From contig JAANDG010000311.1 in assembly GCA_036852015.1 (NCBI GenBank), positions 104,804 to 168,803 of the forward strand: DNA of 64,000 nt, read 5' to 3'. This stretch comes from Pelodera strongyloides. Lineage: Eukaryota; Nematoda; Chromadorea; Rhabditida; Rhabditidae. A model generated the notes under the pieces. That model did no database searches, had not been told where the DNA came from, and saw only the letters and a program-made list of their open reading frames with translations. The translations under genes and the position numbers were made by a program. Shown one piece after another: positions 45,701-56,374 of the stretch; positions within the stretch are counted from its first letter, which is position 1, and each line of letters opens with the position of its first letter.

Positions 45701-46416
45701 GTATCGTTATCATAGCTTGCGTTTTAAATTGACCACCCAAATATCAATGTTTCAGAGTCACCACATATCCGCTCTCACGAGATGCAAGTATCGTTATCAT
45801 AGGTTGTGTTGTAACTTTAACTGAACTTACTTGTATTCGAAAAACCCAAATGTCAATGTTGCCCTAAGTGGAGGGGCCGTGGATAACCCACGGAACCCAG
45901 GCATATAAAATTATCAATGTTTCAGTCACAACATATCCGTTCTCAATAGAGGTAATGTTGCTTGTAAGACCGATAATGTTCCTTTGAGATCATTGAATAG
46001 GCCAGTTAAACTCAAGATATCATATTAACATATTAACATAGGAAACGTTTATCTGTTGAGCAATAACTTCCTCTCATTACATAAGTAATTGCTGGCAACA
46101 ACAATAACTTCTCATCACATAGGTAATTGCTGGAATAACCTTAATACTGTGGGTAACCCACGGGACTACTCTATAACCCAAAACACCATGTTTCAGTCAC
46201 AACATATCCGTGCCCAACAGAGGTAATGTTGCTTGAAGATCCCGATAATGAATTTATTCATCGACCAATCGTGCACACAACCTTTGTATAGTGTTTGACA
46301 GTGTTGTGTATCGTGTTCGACCCACGTTTACTTATACCTGTTGTATGTGAGTTGGTACAAGTATATGAGTGTGTTTGGTCCACGGAACCTATACCTAATT
46401 TTACCGTTGTATTCCA

Positions 46417-46835
46417 GTGTGGGTTACCTACTAGGAGCCTCAGCCACGGAACCATTGAGTGGGTAACCTACTATGATTAGAGTCTGAGTGTTGCAATGTT
46501 TCAGTCACCACATATACATTCTCACGAGAAGTAAGTATCGTTATCGGTCAGAAATATGCAGCGACAATAGCCTGGGTCTACGATTTCAAGTTGTATTCCA
46601 GTGTGGGTTACCTACTAGGAGCCTCAGCCACGGAACCCTTGAGTGGGTAACCTGCAATGATTAGAGTCTGAGTGTTGCAATGTTTCAGTCACCACATATA
46701 CATTCTCACGAGAAGTAAGTATCGTTATCTTCCTTACCCGGTAAGACTAATAGCCATCATATTCAAGTATATGAGGTGTGGGTTACCTACTAGGAGCCTC
46801 AGCCACTCAACCCTTGAGTGGGTAACCTGCAATGT
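46417..46835. repeat. ~180-bp tandem repeat, ~2.5 copies
   Basis: GTGTGGGTTACCTACTAGGA starts at 46417, 46601 and 46776. Units include GAGCCTCAGCCACGGAACCC, TTGAGTGGGTAACCT and CATATACATTCTCACGAGAA. Confidence 0.87.
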
Positions 46836-47047
46836 ACCATAAAATTAATTAATTATTAATGTAGTGGTAGTTAGTATCATAGTCACGGAAGGAAATACCA
46901 CTAAGAAGTCACGAAGAACTTAAAGTAACTAAGAGTGCACCCCGCCCACGGACACGTGTACGTCTCTATACTATCTACAGTGGCGGGTATGTGTAACCTG
47001 TATGTGTTTGTGGCTCTGCACCTCTCTGCAACGTGAAACTTGGCGAC

Positions 47048-47334
47048 AAAGCCGCGCCAAAAATGAGGGTCCGCCACCGCGGAGCGGCGCACTCCGCCTA
47101 AGGTGCGCGGCGGGTGCGCCGGAGTGCGCGAATGGTAAATGGCGCACCTAGGGCGGCCTCAGGGCGCATCTAGAGCGCACCTACGGCGGACTTGATGCGG
47201 AACCTACGAAAAGTTCGCCGCAGGTTCGCCTACTGCGTTGAATATCCTTTCGCGGAACTGTGGCGCGCCTGCCGCCCGCTCTAGGCGCAGTGCGCCGCAC
47301 CGCTGTGGCGGACCCTAATTTTTGGCGCGGCGAT
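47048..47334. repeat. GC-rich 287-bp inverted repeat element
   Basis: CCGCGCCAAAAATGAGGGTC-CGCCACCGCGGAGCGGCGCAC at the left is nearly the reverse complement of GTGCGCCGCACCGCTGTGGC-GGACCCTAATTTTTGGCGCGG at the right. The interior is very GC-rich (GGCGCACCTAGGGCGGCC). It differs strongly in composition from its surroundings. No ORF; probably a non-autonomous DNA transposon. Confidence 0.85.
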
Positions 47335-47682
47335 TTCGCCAAGTTTCCCCAGTGTAATGGCGGCGCAGCCTACGCACCTCATTTCCTATCGCGTTTAAGC
47401 GGTCCATCCCATCTACTCTTTTGCGACTCACGTATCCTTTCGCTTGTTTTCCTTCCGTCCCAACTGCATAAAAAGGGACTGCCAAGTTTGCCCTGCAACA
47501 ATAAATTTGAGCTTGAGAGAGAGCGTATATTTGAAGAAAATTCACGTGATTATAATATATATATAATTTAGAATTGGAAAGGAGCGAACAAATCAATATG
47601 TAGTGGAGTAGGGTGCTTCGGTCCCTCAGCAGCCAGTCGTAATAAATGGGCGATCGGCGTCCTCCAAGTTCTCTCTTTTGCT

Positions 47683-47752
<70 letters not shown>

Positions 47753-47766
47753 CTTTCGCTCTCTCT
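47683..47766. repeat. (CT)n microsatellite
   Basis: About 34 nearly perfect CT units followed by CTCGCTCTTTCGCTC. Lies just beyond the last exon recognised in the 47.8-49.2 kb gene. Confidence 0.92.
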
Positions 47767-47839
47767 TTCTTTGATCTGTTCCTCTCTCAGCTTCGAGTGT
47801 CCTTCGATAGGGTCAGCTGATTGTGGCGCCTGTCCTTAC

Positions 47840-49192
47840 CCGAGTCAACGGACTCCAGGGTCTCTCCGTCAGACCAGAACATTATCGCGGAACCCGTCGA
47901 AGACTGTTTAGTCAAAAACACTTCTGAATTTGTAGCGGCGACGGGTAGTTCGAAGCTGTGGGCCTCCACGTTATAATAGGCTTTAATGGTGAATACTATG
48001 GGGATGATGTGTGATGTGGTCCCTGTGTTCTGTGTGGTGTAGCGGAATGTTGTGATGTAGATACAGTAACAGAACACAATAGCATATCATAATTGGGAAA
48101 ACAGGGGAAGACAGAGATGTAACTACTAGTTGAAGATCATAGTAGTTAGACACCTGCTTGCTCTGACGTGAGAGTCGCGGCTAGACCACGCCTCTGGGCG
48201 CCAAGCATACTAGAGTGAGGGCGAGAGATAGTATGCTATGCTGTAACATTATGCTGTCTTGTATTAGTAGAACTAGCTAGAGGCCGCCATTTAAATATAT
48301 ACACAGAGAATAGCCATATACTTTATCCTTGGGCCATTTCCAAGAGCGTGCGCTCTTGGACAATGTAAACACACAACTGATGTTAGTAGCCGCATGTGTT
48401 AGTAAACAACCTAAGAGAGAGAAGTGCAATTAATCTAAGAATTGAGCTAACTATAAAAATAACACACACACGCACACACCACACCTAAGTACAAAGTAAT
48501 TAATCACTTGCTTGCAACTTCTCCTCACTTACATATTTGTATATAGTTCTGTTTTGTTTTGCATTATATGCCCCTGGTTTATTTAAGGATATTCAGCATA
48601 TCTTTCAAGTTCTTCCGTCTCCTTCTGTACTCTAGCAACTCGTTCGTTTAAAGCGAAATACCGGCCGGTTTTTGAAACGCATAGTGTACACCAGCATTCT
48701 TAGGCAGCATTGCAAATTAGCATAAATTAGAATAAAAAAATCAAGCTAAACTCGAGCAAATTAGCATAAACATTTAAGAATCCATTTGTCCACGATGCGT
48801 TTCAAAAAAACCGGTATTTCACTTTAATCTATTAAACAGCGTACTCACAATCAGTGCTTCGAGTTGCGTCCTTGTAACAAACAAGTAGACTAACGCTCCA
48901 GATTCTCTTGATATGATCACTCCACTAACTGCTCCAGCAACAGCGTTCAGAAGCGGTGCACGCGCTTCTTCCGGATGTTGACTGCAATTAAATACTTAAG
49001 GCCTTTAGACAAACAAGCATAGTGTATGTAATAAAACTGTGTTTGTTTATTGAAGAAAAATAGTTGATGATGCGTGTGAAACTTACTTCCTCTGTGTGTA
49101 CATTCCATGAGCCCATTTCCTTGTTTGATTCTTCGTCTTTAAGATCGAAACCATGAGGTGTGCCGAGCACTTCGGTTCCCTTAATCGGGTGG
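47840..49192 (-). CDS. Unrecognised gene, three exons
   Basis: Exons 49087-49192, 48849-48981 and 47840-48029 chain in phase. The first reads TRLREPKCSAHLMVS with its donor GTAAGT; the second reads QHPEEARAPLLNAVAGAVSG and VIISRESGALVYLFVTRTQL; the third reads SHIIPIVFTIKAYYNVEAHS and FELPVAATNSEVFLTKQSST before a GTAAGG donor. The acceptor of exon 3 (TACACCACACAG) is weak. The hydrophobic/beta alternation looks like a folded domain, but I do not recognise the family. Start and end lie outside these exons. The intron between exons 2 and 3 carries an M1 MITE and possibly a solo-LTR-like insertion. Confidence 0.5.
48117..48646. other. Intron segment with possible solo-LTR-like insertion
   Basis: The segment from TGTAACTACTAG has GC-richer patches (GCGGCTAGACCACGCCTCTG), a TATA-like TTTAAATATATAC and an inverted CCAAGAGCGTGCGCTCTTGG, reminiscent of an LTR. 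No matching target duplication or internal region is visible, so this is speculative. Confidence 0.25.
48647..48827. repeat. MITE family M1 copy
   Basis: Left TTTAAAGCGAAATACCGGCC; right TTTCAAAAAAACCGGTATTTC with a small deletion of the CCGG core. Lies in an intron. Confidence 0.88.
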
Positions 49193-49919
49193 CTACAATA
49201 TAATCATAGATAAATCGTATGGAATACGTGTTAAAGTTATCTTCATAAAGTGTTCTAAACGTTAGAAAATAATTCACGATGCTCTCCCTATGGCCTCCCG
49301 AAAGTAATTTGTGTTTCCTATGCGCATTTCATTTGATAATGTGGCGATCCAAATTAAGATCAACACCTTCCACATTTCTAGAAATAGGCATTATATACTG
49401 CATTACTGCATTATATACGGCATTATAACACTTGGTTATTACTAAGTTATTTTTATAATTCGAATTTCTTAATATCGGCTATGTGCGTTCTGCCACGTGT
49501 TACAAGGTAGTTTTTTTGTGAACGTACAGAAAAGATTTCAGAAAAGGTAAGTACGGTAGTATTTGTAGCTTACTTCATAGCTTGGACCAATTGTGGGCAT
49601 AGGTTTTATAAGCTGGCACAATTCTTACAGTATTTCTGTTTCAGTATACGAAAATTAACAAGTGCAATGCAATTATGTTCCATCAGTGTAGGGATTGTAC
49701 TATGGACTTATGGACTAAACAACTTTCGCAATTTTGGTATTTGGGAAAAATGTTTCTTGTTTTTTAAATGATATTATGCATCTTAAAGGGATAGGTTCAT
49801 TTCAAATCACCCCTCTTTTTATTGTTTTTATTAATAATAGCACAAATATCATTCACAATGAAAAGTAAATCAATCACAGAACAATACGCCTCGCAGAAGA
49901 AGCTTCCTTTATTGGAAAC
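49193..49919. other. No gene recognised
   Basis: AT-rich sequence upstream of the 47.8-49.2 kb exons. AAAGGGATAGGTTCATTTCAA at about 49788 resembles the outer end of the hairpin family at 50626. No further 5' exon could be supported. Confidence 0.4.
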
Positions 49920-50156
49920 TGGGTGATAGGAAGCTAAAATCTAAACGCAAAAACTTATACCGTACACAGATCGCGCGGACTAATGGCAATTAGCCAAGTT
50001 ACAAACTACACTCGGCAGAACATTATTTCTCACGGTGAATTATCATTTAATCGCACTTGGCTGAGTGTAGTTTGTAACTTGGCGAATTGCCATTAGCCCG
50101 CTTGATCTGTGTACGGTATTAGTTTTTGCGTTTAGATTTTAGCTTCCTATCACCCA
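49920..50156. repeat. 237-bp inverted repeat
   Basis: TGGGTGATAGGAAGCTAAAA-TCTAAACGC at the left and its reverse complement at the right. Arms continue through CTAATGGCAATTAGCCAAGT and its partner. Probably the inner part of an AAAGGGAT-type element whose left outer end is at about 49788. Confidence 0.87.
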
Positions 50157-50625
50157 TAATAATAGTGCTCATTTCGAATAAAAAATAATAATAATAATAA
50201 TACTGGTCAGGACACCAATAAGATATTTTGTAACATTGGCGGTAGCCCAGTTCAGTGTGATACGGTGCGACACCGGTTGCGTAATCCTGGGCTATGGGTC
50301 GCGGGTGACGGCAACAGATGACCCGATCATTCTTAAAGGGAATATGTATGCCCTTTTTGAAGTTAAGCTGTATTAATAGAATGTGTATTCCTCATTAAGG
50401 AAACAACAACAAAAATTGTTAAAAGTTTCCCATTTAAAAGAAAATGATTTTCAAAGTTCACCTTTTCCATAGTAAACGCGTTTACTGACACCCTGGCTTA
50501 CACGGCAGTTCTGATGGACCAAAAATTTAGCATGTTTGCATACATCGGCATATAGCATGCAACAGCGACATATTTGCATGCAAATCAGAATATTCGAATT
50601 TACATATTCAGTCGCCTACTTGTAC

Positions 50626-50988
50626 TTAAAGGGATCGGCTCACCTCAAATCATGTCTGTTTTTTTTTGTTTCTTTATTTTCTATAAGGGATAATAAAAAT
50701 TTGGAATACAAAAAGTAGTGTTATATTTCAATACTCACAAAGATATTAGGTGATAAAGTGGTGGATCGATCGGCCCGAAATGAAAAAGTGTTAATTGTCC
50801 CATACAAACAAGGCAGGACAATTACACTTTTTCATTTCGGGCCGATCGATCCACCACTTTATCACCTAATATCTCCGTGAGTATTGAAATAGAACACTAC
50901 TTTTTGTATTCCAAATTTTTATTATCCCTTATAGAAAATAAAGAAACAAAAAAAACAGACACGATTTGAGGTGAGCCGATCCCTTTAA
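50626..50988. repeat. 363-bp perfect-looking hairpin element
   Basis: TTAAAGGGATCGGCTCACCTC at the left and GAGGTGAGCCGATCCCTTTAA at the right. Arms of about 170 bp (GATCGATCGGCCCGAAATGA and its partner) flank a short CCCATACAAACAAGG-like loop. Same outer motif as the 5380-5864 element. Confidence 0.93.
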
Positions 50989-52805
50989 ATTCATGTCTGG
51001 TGTGGAAACTCTAGTTTCGCAGTTGTTTTGCTCATTTTGAGTGCCTACATATTCCCTTTAATACTGATATTTCATGCAAAATATCAACAAAATGAGAAAA
51101 AAATTATATCGTGAAAAAAGAAGATAAGTTACTTTAATCAACAGAAACTGTAATGTGTTGGTTTGTAGAATGTATGCGGAATGTGTCTTCTAGACTTTAG
51201 AAATTAGAATTGGGGAACAGTACCATGTCAGTGTACCGCTTTGCATAGATAAATTTGGCACTTTGCATTGATAATAAATGGTATGATAACTGATAATTTG
51301 ACCTCTCGCATTGTGATTACGATTGTCCCCCACACATCGAATTAAACTACGAAAATATAAGCCTACCTTTAAATGTGGCGCATAGTAAAATAGTAAAATA
51401 GTGGACAGCTCCTCGTACAATGCTCCACTGGCAAGGATGCGCTGTAGAAAATGCTGCTAGCAAACAACCATAAACCTTACCATTGACGATGGTAAAGAAC
51501 ACGTCGTTATGGTTATGGTACTGTAATACGAGCGTCGCCAGCCGACTCGTAGTATTATTCTGTCGTATTGCCGATGTGTATGTATTGCCTTATATAATGG
51601 AAAGAACAATACATAGTAGCCAAATCATTTAGCGGGGTGTGCACCGGTTGTCATTTGTGCACAGACAACACTAACTAGAAAAATCGATGTAATGTGGGCC
51701 GAGCTCCTGCTAGAGAAAGAGAACATAAGTGGGTGAGTCGGTGCGTATAGAGAGGAGGTTTAGAGACGCACCGATGCAGACACTTACAGTACTCATGAGA
51801 CAAGCCGACCCTCTGCCCTGTAAACCGTACATATGTTCTTTTTATGACTAGGGCCACAGGCAATGTAATAAAACACTGTTAATGAAACAAATGCAACCGA
51901 TGACATTATAAAACGGATTTTTTTTCGTCTACGTATAGGAGAATAGGTGTAGCTGTAGCTATAATTAAGCTTAGTTGATGGCGAACAGAGATTTCTGTAC
52001 TTACTTGGTTCGTTCCCCCCCCCCCCTCATGACTCTCTTCAGCGTTGCCTATGGGGTATACTCCATACACTGTACATTTGGCATTTGTTTCCCCAGAATC
52101 TCAATAATCATTACAGTATCTTTAATCGCTCTTCCATGGGTACTTCAAACTTACTATTACGCCATATTGGCCGTTCCATGGTATTACTTAACTTTATCAC
52201 GTTTCTTCCATAGTATAGGTTTTTCTTAGCGGCCTTACCATCGCTCTTCAGGGCATACGCATTCGCCTAACTTGGCACTTTCTTTGCTAGAGCGGACAGA
52301 GGATTCTTAGTCCTGCCGACGTGCGCACGGTTTTTCTTGGGGGTTTCAGAATTCAAATATGGAGAGCTCTCTACATTGAGCAAAGCTGCAGTACTCGGAC
52401 AGAAGAGAAAAAAAATGTTGCGCTTTTTTTACTAGGATCTCATAGTGGAATTTACGATTTGGAAATTAGGTGGTGAGAAATATCAATAAACATAATTAAT
52501 TAAAAAAAGAAACGCTCGATCCCACTAAAGTTGGCCTGGCCAACTTTCACCCCCTTTTAAAAGAAGGCAACCCACACGAAAGGAGACAAATAGGACTAAT
52601 AAAGTTTATCATATAATAAGAAAAGTTGACGAGTGAGGAGAGTGAAATATATAAATAAGTTTAATTCGTGTAGTAGGTCGGAGCGGCCATCTCTCTGGAG
52701 TTCAGTTTTCCTCGTCTAAAGTAGTCGCGTTGAGCGCCCACGTTTCCGGGAGCGCGAACTGTAATGTTGTGTATTTACTGCGTGATTATGTTTAGATAAC
52801 TTGTG
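50989..52805. other. Intergenic, no supported gene
   Basis: A plus-strand ORF at 51975-52229 has two hydrophobic stretches (around YGVYSIHCTFGICF and LIALPWVLQTYYYAILAV), but it has no splice partners and no recognised family. At 52640-52760 a GC-richer segment precedes the LINE remnant. Confidence 0.35.
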
Positions 52806-53760
52806 ATCTCTGGGGAGAAAACTGATGATATTCCAATCAAGTTATGTGGATTTCAAAAGATGTATCCACAAAACTGATGATCCTGATATCATTCTTATCC
52901 TTCAAACTGCAATTGACCTGTTCCTTAAATGGTGTGAAGACTGGGATCTTAATATTGCTCCTTCTAAATGTTTCTGTCTTTATCTAGGAAAAGTTAATAA
53001 ATGTTCTCCGTACTTTATTTCCTCGCAAGCTATTACCTCTATTGACAAAATTCGGGATCTTGGTGTCATTTTTGATGAAAAACTCAATTTTATCCCGCAT
53101 ATTGACTCAATTGTGTCCCGTGCTACATCTAAAGTATTTCTTCTTTTTTCGTTCCTTATCTGTTAGATCGCCTGACGTTTATATTACCGTTTTCAAGACA
53201 TATATCTTACCAATAATTGAATTCTCATCCTCCGTTTGGTGTCCATATTTGAAGAAATTCATTAATAAAATTGAAAATATCCAAAGATTGTTCACTAGAA
53301 TGCTTTTCTACCGTTGCTCTTACCCTCGTAATTCCCTATCCGTCGATCATACTATTCCTTCATATTGTTCGCGATTGAAGCTTTACAATTTATAACCGCT
53401 TATTGCTCGTCGTGCTGTTATCGATTTGTGCTGTCTTTATAAAATAATCCGTGGTACTTCTAGACTACGACCTAGCAAATATGTAAGGTGGAGACTGAAT
53501 TTCGGTCGTCGAAACCGCTTTCAGCTGGCAACACACTTCACTCGCAGCTCTTTACTGAGCAATTCGTTCTTTCATAGAACGGTGCGATGGTATCACTTGC
53601 TCCCGGACGACGTTATCACTGCACCCTCCGGTGCCTCATTTAAAGGATCGCAGTCACTTCAAAATCGTCGTTTTTCTTCGAGTTTACTTGTATTTAGTAA
53701 AGAATAGAGACAAATACTTTACCAAAACCGAATAATTTGAATTCCAACTCAGGGAGTGAA
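52806..53760 (+). mobile_element. 5'-truncated non-LTR retrotransposon (jockey/CR1-like ORF2 tail)
   Basis: Three overlapping plus-strand frames give the C-terminal part of a LINE reverse transcriptase: DLFLKWCEDWDLNIAPSKC and RDLGVIFDEKLNFIPHIDSI (the usual W...W.L..N..K / LGV..D..L.F..H motif), then YILPIIEFSSSVWCPYLKKF and IENIQRLFTRMLFYRC, then RRNRFQLATHFTRSSLLSNS and FFHRTVRWYHLLPDDVITAP. Frameshifts near 53160 and 53395 and the missing N-terminus and endonuclease make it inactive. It ends near GAATAGAGACAAATACTTTA. Confidence 0.82.
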
Positions 53761-53927
53761 CAAGTAGAAACCGCAGGATCACGAAACGTGTTCATACAGC
53801 TGCTTCCCGATCGGGAGTATGCAAATTATTTCGGCAAATATCTGCATATTATATCTTTACATATACTGCAAAGGTCTGCAGGCATATCACTACACGTTTC
53901 ATAATCCCGCGGTAGTTAAGTAGAACT

Positions 53928-54540
53928 ACTTTTCTACTTGTTCACCCCCTGAGTTGGAATTCAAATTATTCGGTTTTGGTAAAGTATTTTTCTTTATTCT
54001 TTATTAAATTCGAGTAAACTTGAAGCAAAATGATGATTTTGGAGTGACTGCGATCCTTTAAGTCACGACTGGAAAAGCTAAACCTTCTCGAACTACTACA
54101 CTTGCACCTCCGTTGATTGTCATGTTGCTTTGCCCTGTGATTTTGCCTTATCCTTCTTTTTAATTTGTTTGTCTGATTTTTATGGATTGCAACGGGCATT
54201 ACTCACTCTGAAATGTCTATGCCTAAACGCGTTATGTAGCAATTTGGATCGCACAGTCACCTCACTCTCACACGTGTCACAGTTATAAATGCAAGTATTG
54301 CGCCTAGGTCGTTCGGTGAATTTAGCCACTGACGTAACCCTGGGTCTGTGCACGCTTATGTGTGTTAGTGTCCGTTAGTGACCAGCTACTGTTTTTGTAG
54401 TGCTCGGCTAATACACGCTCTTGTTATAAGTCCCAAAAAAATCCCACTTTTGTGTCCTTATCTCCTCTCAATTTGTTTTTCAAACATTTTACTCTGTGTT
54501 TGCTTTTGTGCGCATCTCCTTGATGTAATAAATTATTATT
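53928..54540. mobile_element. LINE 3' ends in inverted arrangement
   Basis: CCTGAGTTGGAATTCAAATTATTCGGTTTTGG at 53946 onward is the inverted copy of the LINE end at 53720-53755. The inverted match continues to about 54060 (GACTGCGATCCTTTAA), facing the plus-strand copy. Beyond it, 54300-54540 ends ATGTAATAAATTATTATTAT, typical of a LINE 3' tail on the plus strand. Two or three truncated insertions are therefore nested here. Confidence 0.6.
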
Positions 54541-54725
54541 ATGATATTGGGTGACGTCTTGAGGGGTATATTTAGAGGGTTCACTACCTTTACAGTATCT
54601 ATATTATATGTATTCAAAATTTTACTCCACGCAACAGTATTATCTATAGCTTTACTTTGTGCTGGGTTTATTATTGATACTAATGCGTAGTAGTCATTTC
54701 AAATAACAATTTATGCATCTTCATA

Positions 54726-54825
54726 CTTACTCCATGGTTGTCGTGTGAGTCGCGTTGATTCCAATAATAAACAATCCCAGGTTCGGTCCCCGGACGGTGC
54801 AAAACTGAAAATAGGTAATTTACTT
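54726..54825 (+). repeat. tRNA-derived SINE-like copy (best preserved)
   Basis: ACTCCATGGTTGTCGTGTGA, CAATAATAAACAATCCCAGG, then GGTTCGGTCCCCGGACGGTG and CAAAACTGAAAATAGG. The GGTTCGGTCCC stretch matches a Pol III B box apart from one base. A class II tRNA-like head may underlie the first 40 bp. Confidence 0.6.
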
Positions 54826-54963
54826 AAAAAGGGGTTTGGTATTAAAAAGTTTATAAAAACCCTCTTTTCAGTATCTTGCTCTTTTTCACGGATGGTCACT
54901 GTTCGACTGTAGAAAATTTATTTATACACATATAAAAAACATATATATAACATATAAAAAAAC

Positions 54964-55022
<59 letters not shown>
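54964..55022. repeat. (TA)n microsatellite
   Basis: About 27 TA units. The ORFs across it are only Tyr/Ile repeats. Confidence 0.93.
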
Positions 55023-55025
<3 letters not shown>

Positions 55026-55261
55026 AAATGAAGAAGCCCACGTTCTCCCCACACTTCGTAATAAAAAAAAGTCCTGTTTCCCTTTCGGCTATACACCCGG
55101 ACACCTTGGACTCCCCTTATTAATACTATCACTGGTGACCAAGCTGTCAAGGGTGGTTCAAGGTGGCCGGGTGTATAGTATCGTCATGCTCAGGTTTTTG
55201 TCCTAATGGTTGTTTTGGGGAGGGGGGGGGGAACGCGAGAATGAGAGAGAGCGCCGTACAC

Positions 55262-55766
55262 CTATACATTTTCTTCTCCGAAATATATGAGAATATAAAC
55301 AAACATGGCGAAATCAGCTGAATTGTCTATTGCGTTCATGTCAGCAATTGCCGCAAGCTTCTCGATGGTCTCGGTTCCATTCTCAAACACTAGGTCGAAG
55401 TTCTTCATGAAGGTCCCCCATGCACGATCAGAAAGTTGTTCAAAATGCGAAATGAACTCCTTCGCATGTTCTTCACAGTGCTTTCCTCGCCAAGATACGT
55501 ATCCCTGAAATAATCCTTCAGTTTGTCTGTGGTCGGTTTAGTTTGTCTCACGTAATGCTAGAAACGCAAAAACTAAAAGTTGGACCCAAGTTCTGACGCC
55601 TAACCGATTGCGTCGATGAGCATATGATCCCGCCGTGTTTTGTTTAATATTTTCAAAATCAAACCTTGTTCCTCTTCCAATACGCGACCTTCGAGACATC
55701 AACAGCGGCAGGAAGTTCGGACTGCAGGTCCGACGCTCGTGCGCGCGGATAGACTGCCTTCAGTAC
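55262..55766 (-). CDS. Two 3'-terminal exons of unknown gene
   Basis: Exon 55665-55766 (acceptor CTTATAG, donor GTTTGA) reads VLKAVYPRARASDLQSELPA-AVDVSKVAYWKRNK. Exon 55262-55504 (acceptor TATTTCAG) reads GYVSWRGKHCEEHAKEFISH, FEQLSDRAWGTFMKNFDLVF and ENGTETIEKLAAIADMNAID, then ends in TAG. Both are phase 0 and typical of a helical domain. LKAVY resembles SLQAVYDN in the protease-like locus upstream, so this may be the detached 3' end of a related gene. An inverted copy of another exon boundary begins only 11 bp upstream (55777 onward), so the 5' part has probably been lost by inversion. Confidence 0.5.
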
Positions 55767-55776
55767 CTATAAGAGT

Positions 55777-55852
55777 TTGGTCTTACACGTAATCACATCG
55801 ACTCCGTCGACTCTTCCTACGGTACGTGAGTTGACATTTGTTTGGTCTCTCT

Positions 55853-55854
<2 letters not shown>
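55777..55854 (+). pseudogene. Inverted copy of an exon end and intron start
   Basis: The plus strand reads CACATCGACTCCGTCGACTC-TTCCTACG then GTACGTGAGTTG and a TTTGTTTGGTCTCTCT tract. The same order appears on the minus strand at 61500-61400 (CACATCGACTTCGTCGACCC, GTACGTGAGTTG, TTGTTTTGTCTCTCT) and at 60290-60230. So a piece of the protease-like gene lies here in opposite orientation. Confidence 0.65.

Positions 55855-55914
<60 letters not shown>
55855..55914. repeat. (CT)n microsatellite
   Basis: About 30 CT units following the duplicated intron start. The parent intron at 61.4 kb has a shorter CT tract at the same place. Confidence 0.92.
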
Positions 55915-55918
<4 letters not shown>

Positions 55919-56072
55919 CGTTATCGGTGTACAGTGCGTACATCGGTGTACGGTGCGTACATCGGTGTACGGTGCGTACATCGGTGTACGGTGCGTACAT
56001 CAGTGTACGGTGCGTACATCGGTGTACGGCGTACCTCGATGTACGCCGTACACCGATGTACGCCGTACTATG
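55919..56072. repeat. 17-bp palindromic minisatellite, array 1
   Basis: Units of GTACATCGGTGTACGGTGC, then GTACGCCGTACACCGAT in inverted order. About nine units. Each unit is partly self-complementary (GTACRCCGTAC), so the array can fold in many registers. Confidence 0.9.
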
Positions 56073-56189
56073 TTCCTCTCCGACCCAAAGTGCCGACCCG
56101 ACTAAAGCGAAGTCCGACTCTGGGCGGTCCTAGTTTCCGCCCCGGGTCGAAAAATTTGAAAAAGGCGTGGGAGTTGGATCGGCAAAACC

Positions 56190-56292
56190 ACTGTTTGGAG
56201 TCGGAGTTGGGTCGGCACCACCACGGTTTGGAGTCGGCACCACCACGGTTTGGAGTCGGCACCACCACGGTTTGGAGTCGGCACCACCGTAA
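56190..56292. repeat. 22-bp tandem repeat, ~4 copies
   Basis: CACGGTTTGGAGTCGGCACC-AC is repeated almost perfectly four times. Related single words (TTGGGTCGGACTTGGGTC) are at 56840-56880. The minus-strand frames read VVPTPNRGG and similar repeats, but I see no splice support. Confidence 0.88.
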
Positions 56293-56374
56293 TTTGTACA
56301 GAAGCGTAGCCCATAAATTACACTACATAACGGGGGGAAATGTTTATTGCGAATAATACATACACAGTATATGA

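Noticed and set aside
51975..52229. Plus-strand ORF with hydrophobic stretches, considered as a chemoreceptor exon
   Set aside because: No splice-consistent neighbours, no conserved GPCR motif, and biased composition after a poly-C run.
54896..55150. YIYIYI-rich ORFs
   Set aside because: Translations of the (TA)n microsatellite.
55777..56356. Plus-strand ORFs rich in Ser/Leu and VYGAYIGVRC repeats
   Set aside because: They are (CT)n followed by minisatellite array 1. Only the short inverted exon-end copy at 55777-55854 has meaning.
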